Assembly (NCBI GenBank): GCA_030267565.1
Contig: BRXU01000026.1
Coordinates: 1,676,880 to 1,740,879, forward strand
Length of the DNA stretch: 64,000 nucleotides
Source of the DNA: Pleodorina starrii
Taxonomy: Eukaryota > Chlorophyta > Chlorophyceae > Chlamydomonadales > Volvocaceae
Reading direction: 5' to 3'
Positions within the stretch are counted from its first letter, which is position 1, and each line of letters opens with the position of its first letter. Position numbers and translations under genes: made by a program. Shown here one piece after another: positions 46,601-58,248 of this stretch. The notes beneath the pieces are model-generated. The model saw nothing but the letters and a program-made list of their open reading frames with translations, was not told the DNA's origin and did not search any database.

Positions 46601-49600
46601 GAAGAAACCGCAGCGAAGGGAGGCGGGGGTGGGTGGGCTCGGGTGGGTTGGCTCCTGGCTGGGGTAAATAAAGATGCAGATGATGATACCGCCGCCGCAG
46701 CAGCGGCAGCAGCAGCAGGGCGGGACAGCAGAGGCGACATTGGGTTGGGTCTGGGGGGGGTGCAAAAGGGGGCAGGGAAAGGGCCGCCGAAGGCGGGGGG
46801 CTGATACATTGCCGTCCCCCTCCCCGTCCCCCTCCCTCCCCCTTCACACCCCCCTCCCCCGCTCCCCCCAGTTCCTGGGCCACACGGGCAAGCACCCCTG
46901 CTTCCGCTTCTACGAGGAGGGACCCAAACAAGGCAGTGGCGAATACAAGTAAGCAGCGGACCGGGGCCGCGAGGGGGGGGGCTGGCGGGCTTGTTGGCTG
47001 CTGCCGCCTGACTTGTGGCTGGCTGGCTGGCTGGCCGACCGGCGGGGCTGGCTGAGGGGCTGGCCGGGCCGGCCGGGCCCGAGTGCGCAGCAGGTGCGCA
47101 GCGGTGGGAGCGGCTCCCAACACGCATATTGGGAGGCGAGCTGTCCTCCATCTGGGAGAGGAAAGGGAAGGGAAGGGAAAGGAATGGAAAGAATGTCGGG
47201 GGAAGTGGGGGTGGGGATAGCGGGTGGCACGGCTGGGCCCGGAGGGGGGGGCCATGCCGGGACGCTCGCTCGCTCGCTCCCCGGGGACAATCAGTCAAGC
47301 GCGGGAAAGAGTATCGGCGCTGGCCTTTTCTTTTCTGCGTGTCGGACGTTGGGGTAGACGTCAACAGCGATCGGACCGTCCCGCCTGCGGCGTGTTTGTA
47401 CTGCATGTGTACTGCATGTGTACTGCATGTGTACTGCATGTGTACTGCAGGTACGGCGATCAGCACTACAACGCCGCCACGTGGCGCAAGGTGGTGGTGG
47501 TCAGCCGCATCGTGCACTGGGGCTTCAACGTCATACACAGCGATGTGGATGTGGTGTGGTTCAGGTGCGGGGGGTGAGGGGTGAAGGGGGGGTGGAGGGG
47601 CGGGCTGCGGGGGTCAAAAAGAAAATACTGCAGCGGAGACCGAGACGGCGTTAGCGAACGGGGGGTGGGGCTGCGGGGGTAAGGCGGGCGGACTGTCATG
47701 GACTCTACCTACTCCTGTCGGTTGCTCGCTCGTTCGCCCGGGTCGCATCGGCACCTTTCGGCGCGGCTCGTGTGTTTTTGTATTCACCACATCCCCACCC
47801 ACTCCACCCATCCCCGGGTGCCCCCCCCCCCGCCCCACCGCAAGCCCGGCTCCTGACAGTGTCCGTCGTTTGCGTGCCGTACAGGGACCCGCTGCCGTAC
47901 TTTCTGGGCCCGGCACTCAAGGGTGTGGACATGGCCGTGTCGTCGGGTGGGTGGCTGGCTGGCTGGCTGGCTGGCTGGCTTGGTGGAGGGTGGAAGGGAG
48001 GGTTTAGGGTGGCGGGAGGGCTTGGAGGTTGGCGCGGGGGGAGGTTATCCACGTAAAGGCCGGAGGGGGGTGGGAGAACGGGGCGGAGGAAGCCGATGGC
48101 GGACGTGTTCGGGAAGGGGCGGGTTGTTCTGGCGCTTGGAGATACGGAGGACGGTGCGTCCAACAGCAGGGGCCCCTTCCGGGGGGGGAGGGGGCTGGGA
48201 CTCGGAAGTGAGGGGGACGACGCCGCTGGCAGGCGGGAGAGAGGCTGTCGACTCCCTTCCGGTTGTCACTCCCAGCCCCGATTGTTTTCCGCCCCGACTC
48301 GGCTCGCGACTAGGCTGCCGTCTTCCTGGCCGCCTGGCCACCTGGCCACCGCTGCCTGAGTGAGCGCGCACTGCCTCGCTTGCCAGCTTGCCACCTTCAA
48401 ACTGTCGTACTTGAACCCCTCACCTCACCCCACCCCCACCCCCACCCCACCCCCGGCCTGTACCCCCCTCACGTTTGCCCCTCACTTTCCCCCCTCACGC
48501 CCGCCCGCCCGCCCGCTTGCCTTCCCCTCCCCCGCGCGGCCGCCCTCCCCCCTCCCCCCCAGACCTGATCAGCACTCAGAACAGGGTGGGGGATGACGGT
48601 CTGGAGGTGGGCATGCACCAACACACCAACTTCAACACAGGGGTCTACTTTGTGCGGGCGTCGCCAGGTGGGGCTGGGTGGGTGGGTGGGGGTGGGTGGG
48701 TGGGTGGGGGTGGGTGGGTGGGGGTGGGTGGGTGGGTGGGGGTGGGTGGGTGGGGGTGGGTGGGTGGGTGGGGGTGGGTGGGTGGGGGTGGGTGGGTGGG
48801 TGGGGGTGGGTGGGTGGGGGTGGGTGGGTGGGTGGGGGTGGGTGGGTGGGGGTGGGTGGGTGGGTGGGGGTGGGTGGGTGGGGGTGGGTGGGTGGGTGGG
48901 GGTGGGTGGGTGGGGGTGGGTGGGTGGGTGGGGGTGGGTGGGTGGGGGTGGGGTGGGTGGGTGGGGGTGGGTGGGTGGGGGTGGGTGGGGGGGTGGGGGG
49001 TGGTGGGGTGGGGGGGGGTGGGTGGGGGGGGGGGGGGGGGGTGGGGTGGGGGGTGTGGGGGGAGGGGTGGGTGGGAGCGGGGGTGGGTGGGGTGGGGGGT
49101 GGGGGGGTGGGTGGGGGGGGGTGGGGTGGGGGGGGGTGGGTGGGGGGGGGCGGCTGGGACGGGGGGGGTGGGGCGTGGGGGGGGGGTGGGTGGGGGGGGG
49201 GTGGGGGGGGGGGGGGGTGGGTGGGTGGGGGTGGGTGGGTGGGGGTGGGTGGGTGGGGGTGGGTGGGGTGGGGGGGGGGTGGGTGGGTGGGGTGGGGCCC
49301 TGGAGAGAGAGATGAGGGGCGGGGCGGGGGGGGGCGGGTGTGTGTGTATATGGCAAAGGGGGAAGGGTGGGAGGGGGCGGGCTGCTCTCCCGTTCCGACG
49401 TGTGTTGGGCGGCGGCTCCGGCAGCCACTGGACTCTTCGGTCTCGGGGTGGCCCCCTCGGACCCCCTCCCCTCTGCTTCCAAGCCCGCGTGTGTTGTGTG
49501 TTGTCGTGTGTGCTCTCGTGTGCTCTCGTGTGCTGGAAGGGGGCGGGGAATCCCCCTTCCCCCCATCCGCCCTCTATCTCTCCCCCCCCTCGTGGATACC

Positions 49601-51661
49601 CTCCCCCCTCCCGCCATACACACATACACACATACACACACCCACATACACCCACATACACCCACCCTCCCCAGGCGGCAAGTCCCTGATTGCTGGCTGG
49701 GCTTCCATGCGCATCACCAACAGAGGGGAAAATGACCAGGTGAGGAGCGAGAGGGGGGAGGGAAAGGGGCGAAGGGGTGGAATTCCTGGATGTTCGGTTT
49801 GGCTCTCGTCTATGTGTGGAGAAAGGGGAGGCGAAGGGGGGAGGGCACTGGCATGCCAACCCTGGAGGCGGGCGACGCAGGCGGGGAACCCCCTCTCGTC
49901 CCTCTCCCCCTCTTCCCCTCTTCAAAACTCTCCTCACTCCCGTCCTCTCTCCTTCCCTCCTCCAGGTCGGCATCTACAAGTTCATTCGGGAGCGACGCGC
50001 CCACTCCGAGACCCGGATCTTGGTTCTGGAGCCGATGCCCGGAGAGGACCAGGCGGCCAAGGCCTTTGCCGCCAACCCAGATGGCTTTGAGCGCTACTCC
50101 AAAACGGTACGACGAGTACGAGCAGTACGACACACAGTTGGAGGTGTGCCGGATGGCGCGCGTGGCGGCGGCGGCGTCGGGCCGTCTCCCTGGCCCCCTG
50201 GCCCCCCCCGCCGTCTTCGTCCCTTCGCTGCGGTATCTTCATTCTTTCCCCGCCTGCCCCCGCCTTGCCCCCCCCCCTTGCCCCGCCTTGCCTGATCAGG
50301 ACCCTCTGCCGGTGTCCACTGAGATGCGGCTGGCGGCTCTGGGGGTGCACATGCTGCTCAACGGATACAGGTAACGGCAAACGGGGGGAGAGGGGGTAGG
50401 CGGAGGGGAGGGGGGGAAACTACTGGGGGCGGAGAGGGGGGGACCCTTTCCCTCCCCTGCCTTCACCCCTCCCCTCACCTCCCCTCCCCTCCCTCTCCCC
50501 TCACCCCCCTTGTCCCTTGCGCTGTTAGGCCTCGCTGTTTGGGCTTTCGGGCGGGGTACTAGGTTCACGCACGCGCATGCCAGCAACAGCGATTCCCTCC
50601 GATCTCGCTCTCCGCTTCACTACCATCAGCCAACTACGTTTACCTCTTCGTCAATAGTTTACAATACTATAGCACTAGCCTACTACGTTTCATACGGTGG
50701 GCGGCGTGACAGCTCCGACACGCTGCCTTACACGAACGACTCCGACACGAGTTCGTTTGGGGCGCCGTCACGCTTGGTGTTCGGCGCAGCCACTGGTCGA
50801 CTACAAGCACTAAATTGGTAACTATCGGACTCCGTAAGCAGTTCGTTTTCGGGAAACTTGAACAGAGATCCAGACGATCTTCAGACTACAACGTCCGCAG
50901 GGCCTTTTGTTTCTTTCTTGCAAATTCACTCTTCAAACTCCCCCTCCCCTCACCCCCCCTCCCTCCCTCCGCAGCTACTTCATCCCCCACCTCCACGAGC
51001 GCATGAACATCACCCCGCTGGGCATCCACATGACCTGGGTGCCGCTAAGCAAGTGAGGAAACCCCCCGCTCTACCCCCCTGTCTCCCCCCTGTCTCCCCT
51101 CTCTTCCCTGTCTTCCCCGCTCTCGCCTGTCTCCCTCCTCTCTCCTCTCTCCCCGGTCTCCCCTGTCTCCCCCGGGGCCGGGCCGGGCGGGGACCAAAGC
51201 CGCTGGGCAAGTGAGTAGCCTGGGCCACCGAGGCCGGGAGCAGCCGCTACGGGCCCGCAGCCAAGTTTTTTTGCTTGTCAGAGTTTTATGGGTTTCAGGG
51301 TTTTTCAGGGTAGCCCTGACCGACCCGACCCCCCGCGCTCCTTCCTGGGTGGGTTCCCCCGGGCCCTGCCTCCCATTTCCCACCACCACCACCACCACCA
51401 CCAGCACCGCTCACCTCCCCCTCGCCCCCCCCCCCTCGGGCTCCGGCCTATCCGTGTGGATAACCCCCCTGCCCTCACCTCGCCCCCTCACCTCGCCCCC
51501 GATCCCGCCCCCGATCCCGCCCCGGCTGGTGGCTGGTGGCTGGCGGCTGGCCTCCAGGGAGGGCAAGTTCCACCGTTTCCGTGATGGCATGTTGTACGAC
51601 GACCCACCCGAGTATTACGACTCACCCGGCACCAAGTACCTGACCGCTGACATCGATGTGC

Positions 51662-51692
<31 letters not shown>

Positions 51693-54600
51693 CATGTGCC
51701 TGTGTGTGTGCGCGCGCTTGTGGGTGCGCGTGTCTGCGTGTGTGTGTGGGGGGGGGGGGCTTGTGGGCTTGTGTGTGTTTGTGTGCGCTTGCGCGCGGTC
51801 GTGCCTCCGAGCGTGCTGTGTGTAAGAGTGTCCTTGCGTGCGTGCGTGCGTGCGTGTGCCGGCCGGCCGGCATGTCTGTGTGTCTATGTCTGTGTCTGTC
51901 TATTATCCATAAAACGACGCACTTTGCTCCGACATCCCTCCCTACCTCCCTCCCACCCGCCTCGGGGTGACTTCGCTGAGGTTCGTATTTTCTTGACCCC
52001 ACAAACCCCCACAACCCCCTCACGCCCTATTTTCCATGATGGAAATCCCCCTTCGCACACCTACACCTACACGCTCGTACACACACACCTGCACACATGA
52101 CATATGACACATGGCACATATTTGACATATATCATACCCCCCCCTCACACCCCTCCAGGCCCCCGATGCGCCCCCGGGCTTCAACGCCTGGAGGGAGACG
52201 GAGGACATGATCCAGGTATGTGGGTGGGTGGGTGTGGGTGTGTGGATAGGGGTGTGGTGTGTGTGTGTGGGGGGGGGGTAACGGCTGCGGCTGCGGTCCG
52301 TGTAACATCCTTCCGTGCACTCCTCACTCCGCCGGATCAGTCCGTCGGTCCGTCCCTCACTCCGTCGGAGTCCATGTCCCATGTTGCATGTCCCATGTGT
52401 CATGTCCCGAGACATGCAACATGCATGTCTCGGGTGCTTTGTGGGGTCGGTCGGTCGGTTTGCAGCAGCAGCACCAGCAGCAGCAGCCCTCCGCCCTCCA
52501 CCGACCCGACCCACCCACCCACCCCCTCACCGAACCCCCCTCCTGCCACCCACCGGCCACAGGAGCACCTGAAGAACATGCCGCCGCAGCTCAAGCAGGT
52601 ACCGTATGGGGGGGGGGAATACGGATTCTGTTGGGGCCTTAACCCGTTGTGGCCCTGCCTGCCTGCCTGCCTGCCTCGCCTTGCTTCATCGGCCCCAACA
52701 GTGTCTTCTGGGTTCGACCCCCCCTCCGCTACAAGCACTTAACTGGTAACTATCGGAGTCCGTAAGCAGTTTGTTTTCGGGAAGCTTGACAGGGATCCAG
52801 TCGACCTTCAGACTACAACGTCCGCAGGGCTTTTTGTTTCGTTCTTGCTAATTCACTCTTCAACCCCCCCCCTCCGCCCTCTACGTGGATGACCCCTGCA
52901 TACCCCTCCCTCCCCGGCATCCCTTCCTCCCCTCCCCGGTCTTACTCCCCGGCCTCCCTCCCCTCCCTCCCCGGCATCCCCTCCCCGGTCTTACTCCCCC
53001 GCCTGCCTCCCTCCCCGGCCCCCCTCAGGTGTACCGCGCCGTTGCGGTGTCCATGGTCCTGAACCGCACCCTCATCTTCCCCCGCATGCGCTGCTACTGC
53101 TTCAAGAACTGGTTTATGAGCGAGCAGTGCCGCATCCCAGGAGACAAGGTCACGCAGGTCAGCGGCGGTGTGCGCATGTGTGCATATTCGTGTCAGTGTG
53201 TCTGTGTATATGTTTGGATATGTGTATGTATGTGTAAGTGTAAATGTAAATCAGTATGTGTGTGTGCTGTTGTTGCAACTTTCGGTTGGCTCCTGTATCG
53301 GTTCGTTCGGTCTTGCTCTCGTGAATAGGAAAAGAAGAGGGAAGTCGGGGAAGAAGCCCCAGCCCGGCCCGGCCCGAGCCGTCTCCGCGCTGCACTCTAG
53401 ACACCCCAACGGCCCCAACCGTGTCAACGTCCCCCTCCCTCGGTCCCGGGTTGATGTGACGCCCAAGTCATTGCCCTGCCCCCCTCACCCGGCCCCACCT
53501 TCCTCCTTGCTCCTTGCTCCTTCCTCCTTGCTCCTCATCCCCACCCACTCCTTCCTCCTTGCTCCCTTCCTCCTTCCTCCTTGCTCCTTGCTCCTTGCTC
53601 CTTGCTCCACATCCCCACCCACTCCTTCCTCCTTGCTCCCTTCCTCCTTCCTCCTTGCTCCACATCCCCACCCACTCCTTCCTCCTTGCTCCACATCCCC
53701 ACCCACTCTTCCCGCCCCCCGCCCCCGACAGTTCCCGCTGGACTGCGCACTCGATCAGGTACGACAGTACGGCAGTAGTACTGTTTGACGGGGTCGCCGG
53801 GGCCCCTTCCACGTGCTGCGTTCGCCGTCGCGGGCTCGCAGGTTTTGGGTTTTTAGGGTGGCCTCATCTTGTTTTCCTTCTTTTTCTTCATACGGGTTTC
53901 GTTGCGCAACGGGCCTTATCAGGGTAATCCAGGCTACCTGGCTGGCTGGCTGGCTGGCTGGTGGCTGTGCAATCAGTGCCTTGCCCAGATCGCATGCCAC
54001 TCAAAACACCTCCATCCCCCCGCCCCCCCGCCTCCCCTTTTTTATTCCCCCCGCCTCCCCCCGCCCCAAAACTACGCACTCCGTTCTTACCGCGTGCACC
54101 TGGGGCTCCGGCCCATCCTCCTCCCTCCGTGGATTGTCAAAACCCCCCATACTCCCTCCCCATCTTCGCTCTCTCCCGGGCGGACCAGATCTTCCGACCC
54201 AAGGTGTTGTACAACTACCCGCCCCTGGCTACCAAGAACGGACCGCAGGTAGGGAGGGTGTGTGTGTGTCTCGCCACCTCCACCTCTCACCTCACCCCCG
54301 GGGTTCGGTTGCTGCCATGATCACAACAGGGAGGGGTCTACACATGGAGAGGGGGCACATAGGGAGGGGAGGGGGGCGGGGGGCGCTGGTCAGTGGCAAG
54401 CTTCCTCCTACAACCCCGTATCCGTCTGCACTCTTGCCTCCCTTTTTCCCCTTGACGCTCGCTCCTCCCGTTCCCCCTCCCTCCCTCCCTTCCCTCCCTC
54501 CCTCCCTCCTCCTCCCTTCCCCCTATTCCCTCCCTCCCGCCCCCCCCCCCTTCGCCCCCTCCAGAACTTTACGTTCCGGGAGTACAGCCTGCTGGACAAC

Positions 54601-56385
54601 CCCCGCACACCGCCCTCCGTCAGAAACGGCCAGGTGGGGAGGGGGTGGGAGGGGTGATGGGTGGGGTGATGGGGTGGTGGTGGTGGTGTCAAAGGGCTGA
54701 AGAACGTGGCAGTACTGGTACTGGTGTGTTTGGGTACTGATGTGTTTGGGTACGTTGCGCCGTTTCGCTGTTTCCAGTTTGACACCAGCTACCGGTAGCC
54801 CTTCCCCAAACCCCCCTCTCTCTCCCTCCCTCCCTCCCTCCCTCACCTTTTCTCTTGCGCTGGGAGGGAGGGAGGGGGGATGCCCAACTACATACGGTGC
54901 CGGTTGCAAACTAACCATGCCAACCGCCAACTTCCCCAACCCCCTAACCGTCAGGTCCTGGTGGTTCCCGAGGGCGCCGACGCGGGCAATACCACCGGCT
55001 TTGTGCGGGTGGTACGGATAAAGCCAAACCTCATGCAGGTGTGTGTGTGTGGGGGGGGGTGCAGGAGGGGTGGAGGGGGGCGGGGAGGTCTGGTGGGTGG
55101 CACGAAACCGCAGCTCCGAAACCGCAGTCCTGGGTGGGGGGTGAGGGGTGAGGGGCTGGTGAGCAGGCGTTGGTGGCAAGCCGCAGAGCCTGGAACCCAC
55201 CCCCCCAGAGTACCGCCAAAGCTTTAGAAGCTCCCACAACCCACCCTCACTCCTGCGCCTCTTGCCCCTCTTGTCCCTCTTGTCCCTCTTGCGCCTCTCG
55301 CACCGCGGTTCAAAATACGTACCTCTCCGATTTCCCGAGAATATCAAATGCGCGAGCCAAAATTCGATTTCCAAACTGCTTACTATCTACATACTTTGTA
55401 ATTTTTCATTTTTTCAAATTGGACCCTCCCCCCCCCCCCCCCGCAGGACGAGCTCGTCAAGGCGCTGGCGGAGGTCAAGGTGGGCAGCAGAGTGGGCGGG
55501 AAGCGGAGCGGGGTGGGGTTTGGGGGGTTGGAGGGGTTGGGGGGTTAGGAGGTTTGGGGGGTTAGGGGAGGGAATGCGCGGTTGGGGATCGGAGGGACCC
55601 TTGATGGTGGTGGTGGGGTGGTGGTAGTGGTGGTGGTTAGAGATGGACCCGAGGTGGGGAAGCGGGTCGGGTCCTTCTGAAGCCATACGGCCTTCCGTCC
55701 GGCCCTCTATTCGGCCCTCCCTTGACATCCACAGTGAAATTGCTGTGATTTGGAGATGTCGCCCTGCTCGCCTGCACAGCTCGCTCGCGCATGCCGCCGC
55801 GCGCACCGCCCAGAAGACCTACTCGCGAAGTTCGCCCCCGAGTCCCCGACCCCTTTCTCCCCTCTTTTTTCCCCCACCCCCGCGCCTCCCACTCCGACCC
55901 CCTAAAACGCCTACCTACGCCTACCACACACCCCTTACCTACGCCTACACCCTCCCTCCCTCCCTCAGGACGCCAAGGTCATTCGGTTGCGCCACCCGCT
56001 GCAGCTCTTCGGAGGATTCAACGATCAGGTGGGGATACGGGCAGGGGTGGGGATGGGGAGGAGGAGGGGTGGGGGAGGAAGGGGGAGGGATGCCCCACAC
56101 CTCCCGCCCATCCCCCCGCACCTCCCCACACATGTCCTCCCCCCCCCGGAACGATTTCTCCGGGTACTTTACCGTTCACGGGCTCCGGCCCATACGTGGA
56201 TATTACCTCCCCCCCCCACACACACACCTCCCCCCCTCCCGCCCCCCCTGCCCCTTCCCCCTCAGGTTCTGAAGGCCTCTGTGGAGACGTTTGCGCACAA
56301 CGTGACCGCCAACTGGTGCTGCCGGGACGAGCCGTACATTAAGAGGGGGCTAGACAGGAAGGTCAAGATGGTCATGGCGTGGTGA
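43677..56385 (+). CDS. GT77-type arabinosyltransferase (XEG113/RRA-like) with EF-hand, 829 aa
   Basis: Likely Golgi type II enzyme adding arabinose to hydroxyproline-rich wall glycoproteins. Exons: 43677-43781, 44239-44330, 45206-45930, 46390-46469, 46872-46948, 47451-47564, 47885-47946, 48563-48667, 49675-49739, 49966-50106, 50300-50370, 50975-51052, 51558-51657, 52159-52215, 52563-52598, 53029-53157, 53732-53758, 54189-54248, 54565-54633, 54955-55038, 55447-55479, 55969-56028, 56266-56385; 2490 nt, all phases close. Domains: membrane anchor (about 9-30, LFLGFTVFVASVMYVLIV); one EF-hand loop DEDRDSKLSIHE (68-79); acidic/Ala-rich stretch; Ser-Pro-rich linker (about 218-258); nucleotide-diphospho-sugar transferase fold with HSDVDVVWFRDPLPYF (DxD motif), TNFNTGVYFVRAS and LGIHMTWV; then the XEG113-type C-terminal part (VYRAVAVSMVLNRTLIFPRM, FPLDCALDQ, WCCRDEPYIKRG). 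Many exons end in CAG at phase 0. The first Met is chosen because it gives a short cytosolic tail before the anchor. Confidence 0.92.
46210..46266 (+). repeat. truncated copy of repeat D in intron 3 of the GT77 gene
   Basis: ACTACAACGTCCGCGGGGC followed by TTCACTCTTCAAACTCC and a pyrimidine tract leading to the acceptor at 46389. Same segment, same orientation and similar distance to the 3' splice site as the two long copies at 50801 and 52729. A shorter piece is in PSP intron 283-811 (about 760-800). Confidence 0.85.
48676..49292. repeat. G-rich minisatellite (GGGTGGGTGGGGG), about 600 bp
   Basis: Fills most of intron 48668-49674 from its donor side. For the first 280 bp the pattern alternates GGGGGTGGGTGGGT with a copy having one extra GGGT (about 32 bp per double unit); it then decays into G runs of three to twelve separated by T. 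The G-rich strand is the transcribed RNA sense strand. Confidence 0.93.
50801..50944 (+). repeat. repeat D (introner-like element), long copy 1
   Basis: About 145 bp in intron 50371-50974. Includes CTACAAGCAC, GGTAACTATCGGACTCCG, TTCGTTTTCGGGAA, ACTACAACGTCCGCAGGGC and TTCACTCTTCAAACTCC, ending 30 nt before the acceptor AG. It aligns along its length with 52729-52867. Confidence 0.9.
52729..52867 (+). repeat. repeat D (introner-like element), long copy 2
   Basis: In intron 52599-53028, same orientation as copy 1, with roughly 85-90% identity by eye over about 140 bp. Differences are scattered substitutions and one or two small indels. Confidence 0.9.
53505..53706. repeat. CTCCTTGCTCC / CCACATCCCCACCCACTC tandem array
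   Basis: CTCCTTGCTCC units interleaved with CATCCCCACCCACTCTTC-type units (four clear copies of the latter) in intron 53158-53731, just before the 27-nt exon FPLDCALDQ. Confidence 0.85.
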
Positions 56386-58248
56386 AGGAAGAGAAAGAGA
56401 AGGAAAGAAGCAAGAGAGAAAGGAAAGGAAGGCGAGGGGGAGGGGGAGGAGGAGAGGGGAAAGGGGAGGAGGAGAGGGGAAACGGGCGGAGAAGAGGAAG
56501 GAGAAAGGAGCGGAGAAGAGGAAGGAGAAGGGGGAGGAGAAGAGGAAGGAGAAGGGGGCGGAGGAGAGGGGAAAGGGGTGGGGGTGAGACAGGACGTAAC
56601 GGGGGTTGCGATTTTGCGAAACGAACGAGAAGCTGCCGGGAAAAGGGAAAGGGGGAAAACAGGGCGGCACTCTGTTGTCGGTCGCATGGGAGCGAAGAAG
56701 CCGGATCTCCGGGAGGACGTCGGTGGTGGTGTTGGTGTGGGTGGGGTAGAAAAGAAGATACCGGGGGGGGGCAGGTTGCCTCTCCTGCGGGGGGGGGGGC
56801 GCAGGAGGCAACACGGGCACTGCCTGGGTAGAGCGAAGCGAGCGGGAGCCAGGGAGGGTTTCGGAGCTGCTTTTGGGGGGAAGGAAGACGAGCGAGCGAG
56901 CTGGGAGCGAGAGAGAGCGAGCGGCTGGGACCTGGTGGGGTCGGAGGGCGCGGGGAGGGGGGGAGGGGGCCCTCAGCACAGGGCGTGTTGGATGCGGTGA
57001 GGGCTGCGCAGCACCTCGCGAGGTCTCACCACCGGGGGAGCGGGTGGAGGTGGAGCGGAGGGTTAGCGGAGGGTGCCAGTACCGCGGTACGTGACTGGTT
57101 GGGGCTTTGGCGGCGTGCGGAGTGCGGTGTGTGTGCGGTCAGCCAGTGCGGTACACATTGATCGGTGACTCGGTGTGCAATCCGCTTGGACCGGGTCCGC
57201 TGGTCCACTGGCCCGCTGTACACCGAGTCGTTCCGGTGAACGGGTTTAGGGGCTCAGGCGGGGGGGGGGGTTGAGGGGCAAGTAAGCTGCTGTTCGGCTT
57301 TTGGAAGAAAGCCACGTCTTGCCGGCTTGCCACGTCAGCCGAGGTGAGTGCTTAGGCGTTGGGTGGGCGCACGCGCGCTTTGCGGTTGGCTCGTGAGTGG
57401 CGGTACTGTCAGCTGTCTGTTCGAACGGCACATTTCGGGGCGGAATGTGCTTGGATTTGTTTGAGATCTCGACAGCTGAAGGGCGGTTGGTTAGTGCTGG
57501 TGGTTGCGGCTAACGGTGACCAACCGACAAGTCAACAGCTTCATGAGAAGGCGCGCGTCGGCGGCGTATGGGAGTGACGAGACATGCCGCTGAATCCTTT
57601 CTCGCAGATCGGAACGATCGGTCCTGCGCAACGGTGGCGATGCCGGGGCCCGTTCGGGTTGGCTTGCAGGCATGCCTGCAATTTTGGACGTTACTACTGG
57701 AACAGTTGTGATAAATACGAATTTCATTTATGTGCGAAGTGGTCTTATACAAGCGTGCTGTAAAGCCGCAAGCGCAATGTAGGACGATGGACGAAGAATC
57801 AGAAAGCGAAATCGGCAATTATCTGCATCAATGCGGGAGCACAGCTATAACAGCAATTATCAATTAATAAGTTGTCACATACTGTATTGTTAAGCTGCGC
57901 CAGAAGGCGGATTTCGCGCACGTTTGTAGACTCGACGGCCCAACCATGACGATCTGGGTTAAATGAAAATTGTTAAATAAATGACCGCTGATTAGAACAA
58001 ATACTAGTAGAGCACTAGGATTTTTACTCGGAGTAGGCTGTCGGCGTTTGGCCCGAGCGCAGGCGGCTGTGGAGCTGTGGAATGAAGGCAAGCTCGGCCC
58101 AAATATGCCGTAGTTCCTAGAAAGACTTCCCAATTTGGTCTCCTTCACGCTGAAGCGACAGCGCTCTGGATATGCCGATTGAGGTCCATTTACTTCAGGG
58201 CTGCGGGCACGCGATCCCTCTGCCCTACAACTGTTCAACTTACATTCC
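56386..58248. other. intergenic region downstream of the GT77 gene
   Basis: Begins with a purine-only tract of GGAGAAGAGGAAGGAG type (about 56386-56580). From about 57660 to 58200 the DNA is lower in GC. The remainder has no convincing coding frame. The promoter of the next gene is presumably at about 57700-58240. Confidence 0.5.

Noticed and set aside
48676..48955. CRISPR-like regular repeat spacing
   Set aside because: No unique spacers; it is a simple tandem minisatellite in a eukaryotic intron.
48475..49973. Long open frames through the G-rich array (Gly-Trp-Val or Pro-Thr-His repeats)
   Set aside because: They are translations of a minisatellite in an intron; flanking exons join in phase without it.
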